Assembly: GCA_037957365.1 (NCBI GenBank)
Contig: JARHVA010000001.1
Location: 15,294,501-15,358,500 of the forward strand
From: Torreya grandis
Taxonomy: Eukaryota; Streptophyta; Pinopsida; Cupressales; Taxaceae
Length of the DNA stretch: 64,000 nt
Direction: 5' to 3'
Position 1 is the first letter of the stretch. Each line of letters opens with the position of its first letter. The notes beneath the pieces are model-generated. The model did no database searches, was not told the DNA's origin, and saw only the letters and a list, made by a program, of their open reading frames with translations. This document shows, piece by piece, positions 1 through 10,832 of the stretch. Both the position numbers and the translations under genes were made by a program.

Positions 1-874
1 CATAAACCTTTTTAAAAATAGGCTATTGATTTTGTTGGGCACATTACCCCTACTGCAAGACAAACCAATGCACACTACATTATTACTACCATCGACTACC
101 TCATACACTAGGTTGAGGCAGTGCCCACATGTTATTATATTGCTGTAACCACCACCAGGTTCCTTTGGAAAAATATTGTCACCAAATATGGATGCCATTT
201 AAGTTTAAAAAGTGATCATGGCACTCACTTCCTCAATGAAATGATACACATCCTCTTAGCCGAGTTAATGATTGTGAACCATAAGACAACTCCATACCAT
301 CCTCAAGCTAATGACACTGTTGAATTTTTTAATGAGATTCTAGGCCACACATTGATAAATATTTGTAATAATGGTCACACTAACTGGGATGATTGAGTTT
401 ATGTAATCTTATGAGCCTATTAAACCACATAAAAATTATTGAACAAGAGTACTCATTTTCATCTTATTTTTGGCATTGAAGATGTTCTATTAATGGAGTT
501 CCTTGTTCCTTCTTTACATATTACATGTGTTGGTCAGATAGATGATGAAGAATCCCTCAAAGTGTGCCTTGAATATTTATCGTAATTAGATGAAGCATGC
601 TTTCTTGCACATTGGAGTCAAGGAGTTGAAAAATAAAAATAGAAAGCCTGACATGACATACATCTCAAAAATAAGACTCTCTCTTGGTATGCATGTATTG
701 GTCTATGATTCCAAGTTTGCATTCCACTCTAGTAAACTTCATGTCTATTGGGATAGTCCGTTCATCATTCATAACATCTATCCCACTGGTGCATGCAAGT
801 TAAGGAAGTTAGATGGCCAATTTATTCCAGGTCATTTCAATGGTAGTCAGCTTCAGCGCTATCATTCCATGTAA
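1..874 (+). pseudogene. Ty3/gypsy integrase, C-terminal half, decayed
   Basis: Remnant of the integrase end of a Ty3/gypsy polyprotein. Frame 1 from about position 22 reads the start of the integrase core (AIDFVGHI, then IITTIDYL), with TAG in place of the usual Trp before VEA. The open stretch 121-396 holds the second catalytic region (LKSDHGTHF) and the third (TTPYHPQANDTVEFFNEIL), so the DDE triad positions are still visible. Frame 1 then collects stops. A second open stretch, 590-874 in another frame, is the integrase C-terminal domain (LVYDSKF, FHSSKLHVYW, NGSQLQRY). At least one frameshift separates the two. The protein would insert element cDNA into the genome, but this copy cannot be translated through. 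The 5' part lies outside the window. Family assignment is firm; the clade is not. Confidence 0.85.
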
Positions 875-1887
875 TGATTTTAAGAATTTACAATAAGGTG
901 TATGCCATTAGATTAGTTTAACCTTTTATTTATTTTTTAATAAAGCACCACATTGGTTGCACACCTTTTTCTTAGGTTTAGATTAACATATGATTCTCAT
1001 TTATTTTCATTTTGGTCATGCCTATGGAGGACCACAATAATATTTTAGCATGGGGTCAGTTTAAAAGATGGATAAAGAAATATTGAGCATGTAAAGTAAG
1101 TGTGAGAAGAAGTCATACATAAGAAAGGTGCAAAGGATGGAAAAATTAGTCCTCACACATGTTAGGCACATGCATAATCAAAATCAAAAGAGGAAGCATA
1201 AGTGAAAGTGCAAAAGAAAGCATGAGGAAGATGCATGTATAATGCATACACAAGTGGAAAAATATAAGGAGAAAGTAATTCACACAAGAGGTAGTGTGTG
1301 ATTGGAAATATGGGAAAAGAGTGGCAACATAAAAGATGTGATGAATGGGTCAAGAGGGAAAAAGTAGTTCCCGCCTTGGAAAATGAAAATTTTGAATCTT
1401 TTTACAGATGGCATGCACTATGAATAAATTGCAGGGATGGGATAAGTGTATTAAATGGATAGAATATTAGACATAATGGAAAGTATGCCAAACAAATGCC
1501 ATGGAATACCATTGGAGAACATTAATGAGTGATATGATGGATGAAGGCATGAGAGAGTAAATGTATGCAAGTCCTTAAGACTATATAAAGTTAGAAGGTA
1601 CTCATTTTAATACTTTATTATTAAGAAATTTTAAACTTACAGAGCCTCAGTGAAGTAATTTTAAGCCACCATAAGGAGCATTTATCAATATCCAGTGACA
1701 AATTCAAAGTTGAAGAGCAAGGCGATGATTATGGACAAAGAGAATAGTGAAATTTGTGATTGAAAGAACACTATTGAGTAAGTTGTAGGTTGAAAATATT
1801 AAGGTCTGCCATTTGAAGAAGCTAAAATAAAGAGCTGAGGATAATCAAACTAGTAAACACGTATTCTATTGAAAGAGTTGGACATCC
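875..1887. other. Non-coding interval between integrase relic and decayed ORF
   Basis: No reading frame is supported here. The stretch is A/G-rich on the plus strand from about 1080 to 1560. A TATA-box-like TATATAA sits at 1582-1588, about 300 bases before the first plausible start codon of the downstream relic, so this may be the promoter part of a degraded LTR. I could not find a paired copy or clear LTR ends. Confidence 0.4.
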
Positions 1888-4800
1888 ATGCCTCAAGCTT
1901 CAGGTTCCTTAGAGGGTGATGCAGTGAAATTAGAAGGCCCCAAAAAGCAAATATTTATTAGTTATACCTAAAGAGGAAGAGTACGAGGGCACAAGAGGAT
2001 GACCAATTTTGATTTGGGAAGAAACCCCTAGTGAGTCCAACATACAAGTAAGAAGTGTGGCACAAAAAGAAACAAAAATCTATTTCAGAGAAGAACCAAT
2101 AATGGCATATGAGAGAGGGAAAAATAAGGCCATAACACCACCTCCACCCTCCTTGTTGATTGAAGAAATGCAATACCCTGATTTAGTCTTGTGCGAGGAA
2201 GAGTGGGAGTCAAAGGTGTTGACATGTCAAGTGCTCGACTATAACCATCAACAACTTGGGAATGAGTGAGAAATATAGGGAGAATACAGAGTTGAACTCT
2301 AAAATATAAGAAACAAGGTCACCTAGGACCTCACAATTTTTAATCGATTGAATGATGCCAAGGTTTTCCAATTATTTCACTTACCATATTTTTGGAAAGC
2401 CTGTGGATGTGGTGAGGTTTTAGTCTTATGCATCCACGAAGAATATTTATACTTTACAAGGTACAAGATGTAGATCACTCCCAAATGGGTTAGTAAAGTG
2501 ATAGGCTTGCAATGTTTGGGTGTGGGAATTAACATGGATATAGAAGACCAAAAGGAAGTGGAGAAGGTGGTGGTAGTGCTAAACTATAAGGAGAGCCACA
2601 TAATATATATTTTTAACCTTTAGGACCCTTCCATATAGATAACTTCATGCTTGTAAATGACAAAGCTTGGGGGAAAAGATAGGTGGAAAAAGGTAGACAT
2701 GGCACATCTCTATGTGGTAACCCAGATGGTCTAGGGGTAAACACATAACTACACCCTATATTTTATCAAAAGAATTGTGGAAGTTGTAGAGAAGGCCCAT
2801 CACCTTACAAACCATAAATTACACTAGGTCATGATTCTCCTTTTTTTGTATTTGATGAGTTTGATGTTTTGAAATATGGTGGAAGAATTGAAGTGGGTAT
2901 ACACACTAAAGAACAAGTCCCCACCAAACCGATACCATTAGTTCACTTATCTAGGTACTATCACCCCTTCCCACAAATTAAAAATGAAGGGATGGTTTGA
3001 TGGGATGAAGAAGGCTTTTGGAAATGAATGGTGCATCCTTAAGGATTTGCCGATGCAAATGGAAACCCAAGCCTAGTTTACTGCAATGCAACACTACTTT
3101 ATTGCATGCATCTGGATGAAGCCTATAAATAAATTGTCCAAATGGCTCAAGTTTCCATATGCATTGACAACTGAGTACTTCAAAATGTTGTGAATCACAT
3201 TTATAATGTGCACAAGGTACACATTGATGTTGACAAAATTTATGTATAAACTCATATACTTAGGCAAATGCATATTTACTTTGGAAAGAAAGTGTATAGG
3301 GAGAAGGTTGAGATAGATGTTACAGACATCAATTCATGCCAAATTATTGTTTTAGGGCATATTCATACATTGTACTATATGCTCAAGTCCAAGAAAAAGG
3401 CTTCAGGTAGTTAGGAGCCCCCCAATGAAACCCTTCCTCTCCCACCAAAAATAATAACATAAAGAAGGTAATAAAAATAAGAAAATAGGTCAAGACCTGA
3501 TGCCACCAAAAGCACACAAGGCGAGCAACCCAAACATCAAAAGATGACCCCATTACCACAATAAGAACAAAATGGCCTTGACATCGCCTAATAGAGAATT
3601 ATTCCTTTAGGACAAGGGAATTTAAACTGAGTATCGGGGTGTTAGAATAAAGGGTGATGACTCCTCTACCATATCCTAAAAAAGAATCCAAGGAATCCAC
3701 CCATGATCTTAAAGAGGAAACTCCAACATAAAAAGAATAGTCTACCCCTAATGACACACATTTATACACTACAAGTCTCGCTAGTGAAAAGGGGGCAGAT
3801 AAAGGGGAAATAATAGGCACTAAGGACCAAGAGGCTGGTTCAAGTGCCCAACAACAAAGTGATCCAGATGTCAAGATCCTAAAGTATGACATAAACAAAG
3901 GCAAGGGGCCTACTTAAGAATTGACATAATAACAAGGGAATAAGGATGATACCCCTTTGTTTGAGAATATCTCTAGTAGAACACCCTCGAAGAATGACTA
4001 TTTATGTGGGGGTATTTTCTCGAGGAGGATGCTTCAAATCAAACCCGATGTGAGATATCATTTTATATAGATGTATCTAGTGATAAACACCAATTTGAGA
4101 TTTCATTGGCCAACATTGATTCAACATCAAAGGGGGTAGAGCTTCCATAATAATTTTGGGTGGACCCTCGGTAGTGTTCACCAACCTAGGCAAGTACGGT
4201 TCTAATTAAGTTAGATCTTACAGTCTCATAGTAGAGTGCACTACAAGGATACAATATTAATCATATTTAATAAAAACATCAAGAGGTTGTCACCTTGTAC
4301 CAAAATGAAGTTTCTAAAATAATAAATATTGAATAGGAGTTAGATGAGCTCAAGTGATAGCTAGAAGAAGTGATGATAAATAGAGTAATGACTCTAAAAC
4401 CATGTAAATCAATTTTGTAACAAGATCCAACACTTATCTATGGAGTGCCTCTTATCGATGAGCCTGTTAATAAGATGGAGAGCTTGGTGAACCTTTTATT
4501 GTAAAAATTTAGAGACCAGGTCAACCCCCAATGTGAATAAACCTAGGCCACATAGTAATTTATAAAATCCATGGAAGTGTGCAAGAGTTTTTTGGCCTAA
4601 GTGGGTCTCACCACTTACCTAACATAAGGGTTTTTTATCAGATTGGCATGACCCACCAAAGTTTTGAAAGCTAGGCTTCAATCAGAGGAACACCAATGAT
4701 AACAGGTTATAAAAAATGTACTTACAATAAGGGATAAAGTGCAACATGCTACACTATTTTAGTATGTGGTGGTACTCGAAACTAAAATAAGCACTCATCA

Positions 4801-5395
4801 CCAAGAGCTTAACACCAATTTTATGACAATCTAAGGACATTTTTTAATACAAGTTAGAATGCTTAAGAATGTTCACAAGGATACTACTGCATCACTTGAG
4901 CATTTGACAACACAAGCAGGTGATTTTATGGATCAAACCAAGGATACCAAATGATTCAAAGGTGAAGTAGAAGAGATTACCTCCAAGATCCAGACTATAT
5001 TCAATTGTTGGGAGAAGTTCAAGTGCCATGTCAAACAAATGGGACCAATTTTTTTGATATTTGAGGGACTTGAGGAGGGTGCATAGTTCAGGATAGACTA
5101 TTGGATTAGTGTGGGGTGATGTTGGACCCTAAAGTTTGTATCACTTTATTCTAAGTACTTTTTGGTGAGATAGGTGTGGAAGCAAACCTAGGTGTGAAAC
5201 CAAGCCAAGGCACAAAACAAGCATTTTGTGAAGAATGAGAATGAAATAAACATAGAGGAACCAAGGGTGTAAGACTCAAAAAATTAATGTATGACTTAGA
5301 CAAGGGAAAAAAAGGCATAATTAGTTAAAGAAACAGTTCACATGAGCATCGAAGGAGAATAAGTCAAGCATGGATTTAGTACTAGCCCCCGAGAA
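1888..5395 (+). pseudogene. Decayed very long ORF (~1,100 codons) of unknown family
   Basis: No long open frame survives, but coding character runs through about 3.5 kb. A possible start is ATG at 1888. Frame 2 carries the signal from about 1950 to 3190, including 2009-2269, which is open. Frame 1 carries it from about 3190 to 3650, frame 3 to about 4010, and frame 2 again to 5395, so at least three frameshifts are implied. Nearly all the internal stops could be former CAA, CAG or CGA codons. The first third reads as a folded domain (for example KGWFDGMKKAFGNEWCILKD, then NKLSKWLKFPYALTTEYFKM). The middle (about 3420-4000) is hydrophilic and rich in Lys, Glu, Ser and Pro. The last third has long helical, coiled-coil-like stretches (VNKMESLVNLLL, DTTASLEHLTTQAGDFMDQT). 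I recognise no catalytic motif. It follows a gypsy integrase on the same strand, so it could be an extra 3' ORF or a gag of a retroelement. Function unknown. Confidence 0.6.
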
Positions 5396-6099
5396 GATAG
5401 GCACACAATATCATATATCTACCACAAAGAAGGTATATAGGGATAATTGGGCCCATATCTATATGAATTCAATGTAACGATGTGTCATGAATAATTATTG
5501 ATTATCTTTTTCAAGTCATCATTTTTATGTTAATGTTGTAATTGAATGATCGAGGTAGAATCATGTACAAATATCCCTAGTTTTACTTTAGAAGGTTAGT
5601 ATTGATGTTGTTAGTTGTTTCTGTGTAATGGTAAATGTAATCTTGAGATTATATTTATGATACACATCAAAACCTCTGTATGATGACCATTGACATGAAT
5701 AAATTTGAATACTTGTGCTCATTTAAATACATGTAAACTTGTTATGAAACTACTTGCACTGATATTATTTTTCTTTCTTTGCACACTTTTTACTTATGAT
5801 AAATAGTTTAAGTATGGAATGATTGCATGGTATGAGTTAGCTTAATATGATAGTGTTAATTATAACTAAGTACTTGTTTGAGCACTTTAGTATAAAAATA
5901 CCAATGTGTATATCATCACATGGAATCGACTGGAACCGGTCTTAAGCCGTGCACTTCATCTGAGTGCACAAGAATAATTCTCGCATGATAAGCAATCATG
6001 ATAGCTAGTTGGATATCTTCTCCTCTTGTTGCACAAAAATAGGGAAAGTAATGCTAAACTAAAGGAAAAGAACCCAACACTTATGATAGGCCTCGTAAC
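5396..6099. other. Non-coding interval
   Basis: No coding signal is visible. The T-rich stretch 5480-5880 could be the 3' untranslated part of the decayed ORF upstream. Nothing else is supported before the LINE relic begins. Confidence 0.5.
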
Positions 6100-9000
6100 T
6101 TGATTGATCTCAAATAAGTAATTATGTAGATGGGTATAAACAAAGCCCGAGGTATTGATGGCTTCCCTTATGAGTTTTATAAAACTTTATGGGATACTAT
6201 GGGTACTGATCTTCATGAGGTTCACTCTGAAGCTATGTTGTATAAGTCTCTAGGGACTCTCATCAATCAAGGTAACATGAATTTTATTCCCAAGGCTATT
6301 GATCCTTAGGTTATTACTAGTTGAAGACTTATCAACCTTATGAATGTTCCTTAAAAAATCATTGTTAAGGCTCTGACCCTCAGAATTAAGCATCTTATTC
6401 CTTTAATTATTAGAAGTGAAAAAATAGAGTTTATCCAACATAAATATATTCTAGATAATGTCATTATTGTTTCGGAAGGCATGAATGAACCTGACTATCT
6501 AGTCAAATAGCCCTATTTGTCAAGATTGATTTTAAAAAGGCTTATGATCACACGGAGTGGCCTTTTATTACTACCATGATCCAATCTCTTGGATTTGGTC
6601 CTTGATTTGTACAAGTTGTGAATATGATTTTCCAAGATGTTGGGGCATGCATTACTATCAATGGAGCCCAATCTAGTTAGTTTGAGTTGCATAGATCTAC
6701 CAGGCATGATTATCCTTTAGCTCTTTCTTTATATGTCTTAGAAGCTGAAGGATTTATCTATCTCTTAACTAACTTTGCTTCTAAGTGTTTGGTGAAGGGA
6801 ATATCTCTCCATATTCCTCATCATCAGTTGCTTAATGGTCACTTTGATGATGATTCTTTCCTCAGTCTTCAATACGAATAACCCTTGGTCAAGAATGCTA
6901 TGGAATGCCTTCACATTTTTTTGTCTAGCCTCTGGATCATCCATATAATGGAAGAAAATGTAGTGTTACCACCAATCTCTCTTTCCCAAAAGTCCTTGTT
7001 TGGAGGGATATCAATGGTATTAGATCCTCCCTAGAGTCCAATTTAAGTTTTTGTTCATTTCATTTGCCTTTTAGGCCTCTCTTGCTATTTTTTAGTCTTA
7101 TGTGGTTTAAAGGGTTGAGAAAAAGATCTCTTTTTGGATCACCAATCCCTTGTCATTAGTAGGTAAGTTTCAAATTTACTCCAAGGTGTTGGATGCTACT
7201 CATGTTTACTACTCTTCATGTTGGGCTCCATTAAATGATACCTATGCCAAGTCGGAAAAATTCTTAAGAGATTTGCTATGGGCCAATTCTGAAGGCCACA
7301 AAGGCTTTCACCAAGTATCATGGGATATATGTTTCTAGCCTAAAGAGGTTGGTGGTCTAGGACTCATTGATATTAAACTTCAAGGGATTGATCTTAACAT
7401 TAAGTGGATCATTAGAGGGATGGAAGGTGGTGAAGCCTCAAAGATTTTGTTAAGAAATTGTATTTTTCAAGGACACCCTTGTGGCAGAAAGTCCCAATAA
7501 GGCCTTGGTTTGCATAGTCTTCTCATAACCCCTATTTTTATTGATATCAATGGCACTTTTATTATTTAGATTATTTGAAAATCTTAGGAATGTCTAAAAC
7601 CTCATCTCATTTAGGTGGGAAAGGGATTCAAGAATGATCCATCTCTCTATTCTTATTCCCTCTAGTGGTCTCCAACATTGAATTTTCATAATATTCCTTT
7701 TTCCCTAATCCCATTGATCAAGAGTTTGAGGTTTAAAAAATGGTATGAATACTATTGGGGATTTGTTCTGCAAAGTTCACCACACTTGTATTCCTTAGAA
7801 TATGGTTCAAAACAAATTTAACCTTAACAAGGAAGATGCTGAGTGTATTACATAAATTTTGAGTTCCATACCTGAAGAGTACCTTCATAAGATTGGAGTT
7901 ATTTCCCCCACTCCTTGATGGAATATTTCCATGCCCTTTTATTGTTATTTTTCTCAATTTAGGTATAAATGTTTTGTTCCTTAATACATTAAATATGACA
8001 TTCTTAATCACTAATGGAACCTTCATTCCAAATAAGTAGTCTGGTCTAGAACATTTTACACAATATGGGATGCCTTTATTGAATGCAAAAAAACACACTT
8101 CCTTTGGGGTATTGTTTACCAGGGTTTGCCTGTGGGTGACTGTCTCAAGCACATGGGGGGTTCAAATCCCATTTGCTCGACATGTCACTAGCCAAAAATA
8201 ATAAAGCATCTCTTTTGATTTTGTACTCGTGCCTAGTCAACTTGGAATTAGATTCACACCCTTTTCAATCCTTTAATACCAAAATAATTTAGCTACAAAA
8301 TGGCTATGTTGGGGAAATTTGCCTTATTACCTGCAAGATATAATAGATTTTGGCAGAGTTTTCATGATGATATTCTTTTTCAAATTTAGAAAGCTATAAA
8401 TTATGAATTTTTTAATCATGAAGATATGGAACAAAGATTTTATGTAACTAACAAAGTTATTGTGATCTCTAATATCATCCTCCATATTTAAAGCCAAACA
8501 TACAAATTTTTTTTGGAGCCTAGTCATCTCTATATTTTGTTATATCAATGGGAAAATGCCTCATGTATGGTCAGTCACGAGCCTCCAGATCTTCCACATT
8601 TCCATTCTCTTCTTCATGGGTGAGGATGTGGTTTTCATAGGTAGTGTTCTTAGAGACATCATATGATCCCCTCTCCTCATTATCACTAGTCGTCCCCTTA
8701 CCACAATGATTCTGATGGTTCTAACAATGGAGGTGGTGGAAGGGGGGTTGGGCCCCTTCTCCACATGATCAATTTATACGCTTGACGCTTGCTATTTCTC
8801 CCTTCCAAAAAGTTGATGAAAATGAAAATAATCAACAGAATTATGGCGGGATCCCTTACCTATGGATGATGATCCTCTTTGTCAAGGGGGCTAAGGAGGA
8901 AATTCATAGGATCCTCCTTCTTTGGCACCCCCCGACCAACATGTTTTCTACTGCTGCCTAATGAATTTATTATTGCTTATGTTTTTTATGTGTTCCTTTT

Positions 9001-9215
9001 TTGGTTGTTACACACTTATGCCAATATGACTTGATATGATCTTTTTTTTGGTGGTCATTATTATCCCTCTATTAGACTAGTTCATCTGTTGAGATTTTTT
9101 CTAGCTTGATGTGATTTTACTTGTAGGGTGTGACTCTTTCCACCCAATTTTTTTATGAATAACATTATACCATATCATTTTTTATTAATATAAGTTCTCT
9201 TTTTAGTAAAAAATT
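6100..9215 (+). mobile_element. 5'-truncated L1-type LINE
   Basis: A non-LTR retrotransposon copy lacking its 5' half. Coding homology starts inside ORF2 just before the reverse transcriptase and runs to the zf-RVT region and a 3' tail near 9215. No long terminal repeats flank it, as expected for a LINE. The 5' truncation is the usual result of incomplete target-primed reverse transcription. The 3' boundary is approximate: the last recognisable part is a T-rich tail (about 9000-9215), and I did not identify a poly(A) or a target-site duplication. Base composition is like the surroundings and the copy is old. Confidence 0.85.
6133..8200 (+). pseudogene. LINE ORF2: reverse transcriptase plus zf-RVT, decayed
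   Basis: The product copied LINE RNA into DNA at nicked target sites. Frame 1 from ATG 6133 reads typical plant L1 RT blocks: MGINKARGIDGFPYEFY, then INQGNMNFIPKAIDP, then the YILDNVIIVSEGM block. RT continues in other frames: 6687-6881 holds LALSLYVLEAEGF and FDDDSFLSL, the degenerate catalytic F-x-DD box. Stretch 7150-7338 holds the post-RT region (YYSSCWAPLNDTYAKSEKFL, LLWANSEGHKGFHQVSWD). Around 8110-8200 comes the zinc-binding zf-RVT signature (LPVGDCLKHMGGSNPICSTCH). There are several frameshifts and many stops. The N-terminal endonuclease is absent. This copy is inactive. Confidence 0.85.
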
Positions 9216-9521
9216 AGAAAAAGGACCAAAACTAACATAATCAATATTCATGATTTGCCCCCACTTTAGTTTAGAAATGAAATTACTAGATTAGAGGAAA
9301 GATATATCTTAGTGTGTAAGACACACTTTATATTTGAGTTAATAATCCAATCGTGAAAGAAACCATAAGCTTTTTCAAACCCTAAAAAACACATGAAGTA
9401 GTCGCTTTGTTCCTTTGAAAACTAAATTTTCAAAAAGCTTGAATTTAAACATGTTTGAATTTTGAAATTGCTTGACTTGAAAATTTGAAAATGCTTGAAT
9501 TTGAAATTCAAAAGTTTGGCA

Positions 9522-9558
9522 GGGGCGCCGGGGGGGGGGGGGGGCACGGGGGCGGCGG
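9522..9558 (+). repeat. G-rich island with a 15-G homopolymer
   Basis: An uninterrupted run of 15 G (9530-9544) is flanked by AGGGGCGCC on the left and CACGGGGGCGGCGG on the right, inside otherwise AT-rich DNA. It has enough G tracts to form a G-quadruplex in principle. Homopolymer length is prone to assembly error. The surrounding 9430-9515 is a string of near-repeats of TTGAAATT and TTGAAAAT. Confidence 0.8.
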
Positions 9559-10667
9559 AATACAACCTATATGTGTGAAACCAACTTATGTTACTTTTGT
9601 GAGTTTGCTTAGAGATGACATTTCTTTGAAGCATTGGAGAATCGGTGCTTCCCATCAAACACTTGGATAAATTGGTGTATTAGCTAAACCAATGGATAAT
9701 TTAAGGGTAATCAATCCCCAAATTGAATTTGCACTTGTAGAATAAAAAAATGATGAATTGAGGGATGAAAAAACCTCAATTTAACTCAGTTGGTCTTTGT
9801 AATCCCAAGATGTAAAATGAGTTGAAATTCAAAATGGATTTATAGACATAATGCTAGAGGGCAATGAACCTCTAAGTTATGCATTATGTACTTAAACTAA
9901 ATCAATCACTTCAGATGGTTTATAGATTCAGTTACAAATTTGTTCCTAAATGCATGATTAAAATATAATGGTGTACATCCATGCTCCTACCATGTCCACA
10001 ACTAAACAAATAGAATTTTGAAAATTTAAAAAATAGCATAGTGTGCATAAATCTGTATCATGCCCCCATTGTAATTATATAATCTATAACTATATGTAGA
10101 TGCCAAATGTAAATTATATTAAAAAATTGTGTATAAACTTATATCATGCTTTCAAAATTGTATGAATTTATACTTTGATCATGATAAATGAGTGCATATG
10201 CATGACATATACCCCCATAATATATGTCAATAATTAAATTTTGAACCATTTTGAATTTATACTCTGTACCAAAACTAATTTTTGTTCTTGAAGGGGCTTA
10301 TTTCATGTATAAAAATCATATTAAAATGCCCCCATTTTGAGGTGACAAAATTGATCCTAAAAGTCACTTATCTCAAAATAAAAATTAACTACAACATGCG
10401 CAGTAAGATGCAATCATTGAATAATGTAACATTTATGAAAAGTATGTTGGCATAGTAAGATTTGCATCATTTGAATTTTATATGTACCATATGAAGTAAG
10501 ACTTATATAAATACATCAATGAAGTGCATAGTAATAGAATGTGGATTGAATATATTATGTGTTATTAGTGCTTGATATGGATGATGATACTCATCAAACT
10601 TAAAAAGATCAACAAGCACACAAAAATAATGATAGTAATGCCAAACAATAAGGCCAAGGACGTCACA

Positions 10668-10832
10668 CAATGTACATGTTCAAATGTATCAAAATGAAAT
10701 ATTACACACACAAATCCAAGGTCCACACACCAAGGACATGAATAATGTCGCAAGCAAGGGACATGTTCAGATGTCACACACAACATAGGGCCAATGAGAA
10801 AAATAATAGACATGTTCAAATGTCGTATATAC
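10668..10832 (+). repeat. Diverged repeats around ACATGTTCAAATGT
   Basis: The word ACATGTTC(A/G)(A/G)ATGT occurs three times within about 160 bases (near 10672, 10760 and 10811). Each lies near variants of a TCACACAC/ACCAAGGACA context. This looks like a degraded short tandem duplication; no function is suggested. Confidence 0.4.

Noticed and set aside
2821..3060. Frame 1 reading (for example VHLSRYYHPFPQI) as a separate protein
   Set aside because: Frame 2 over the same bases continues the frame established upstream and looks more protein-like. Frame 1 only takes over after about 3190. The overlap is kept as a note of uncertainty.
3599..3904. Minus-strand open stretch of 101 codons
   Set aside because: It is the shadow of the hydrophilic plus-strand linker of the decayed long ORF; its composition mirrors that strand and no domain is visible.
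8126..8175. A perfect-looking pol III B box (GGTTCAAATCC) suggesting a tRNA or SINE
   Set aside because: The same bases translate as the zf-RVT signature of the LINE (LPVGDCLKHMGGSNPICSTCH), in register with the LINE coding order, so the B-box match is incidental.
9422..9670. Two overlapping open stretches across the G-rich island
   Set aside because: They owe their Gly/Pro runs to the homopolymer and have no similarity or start context.
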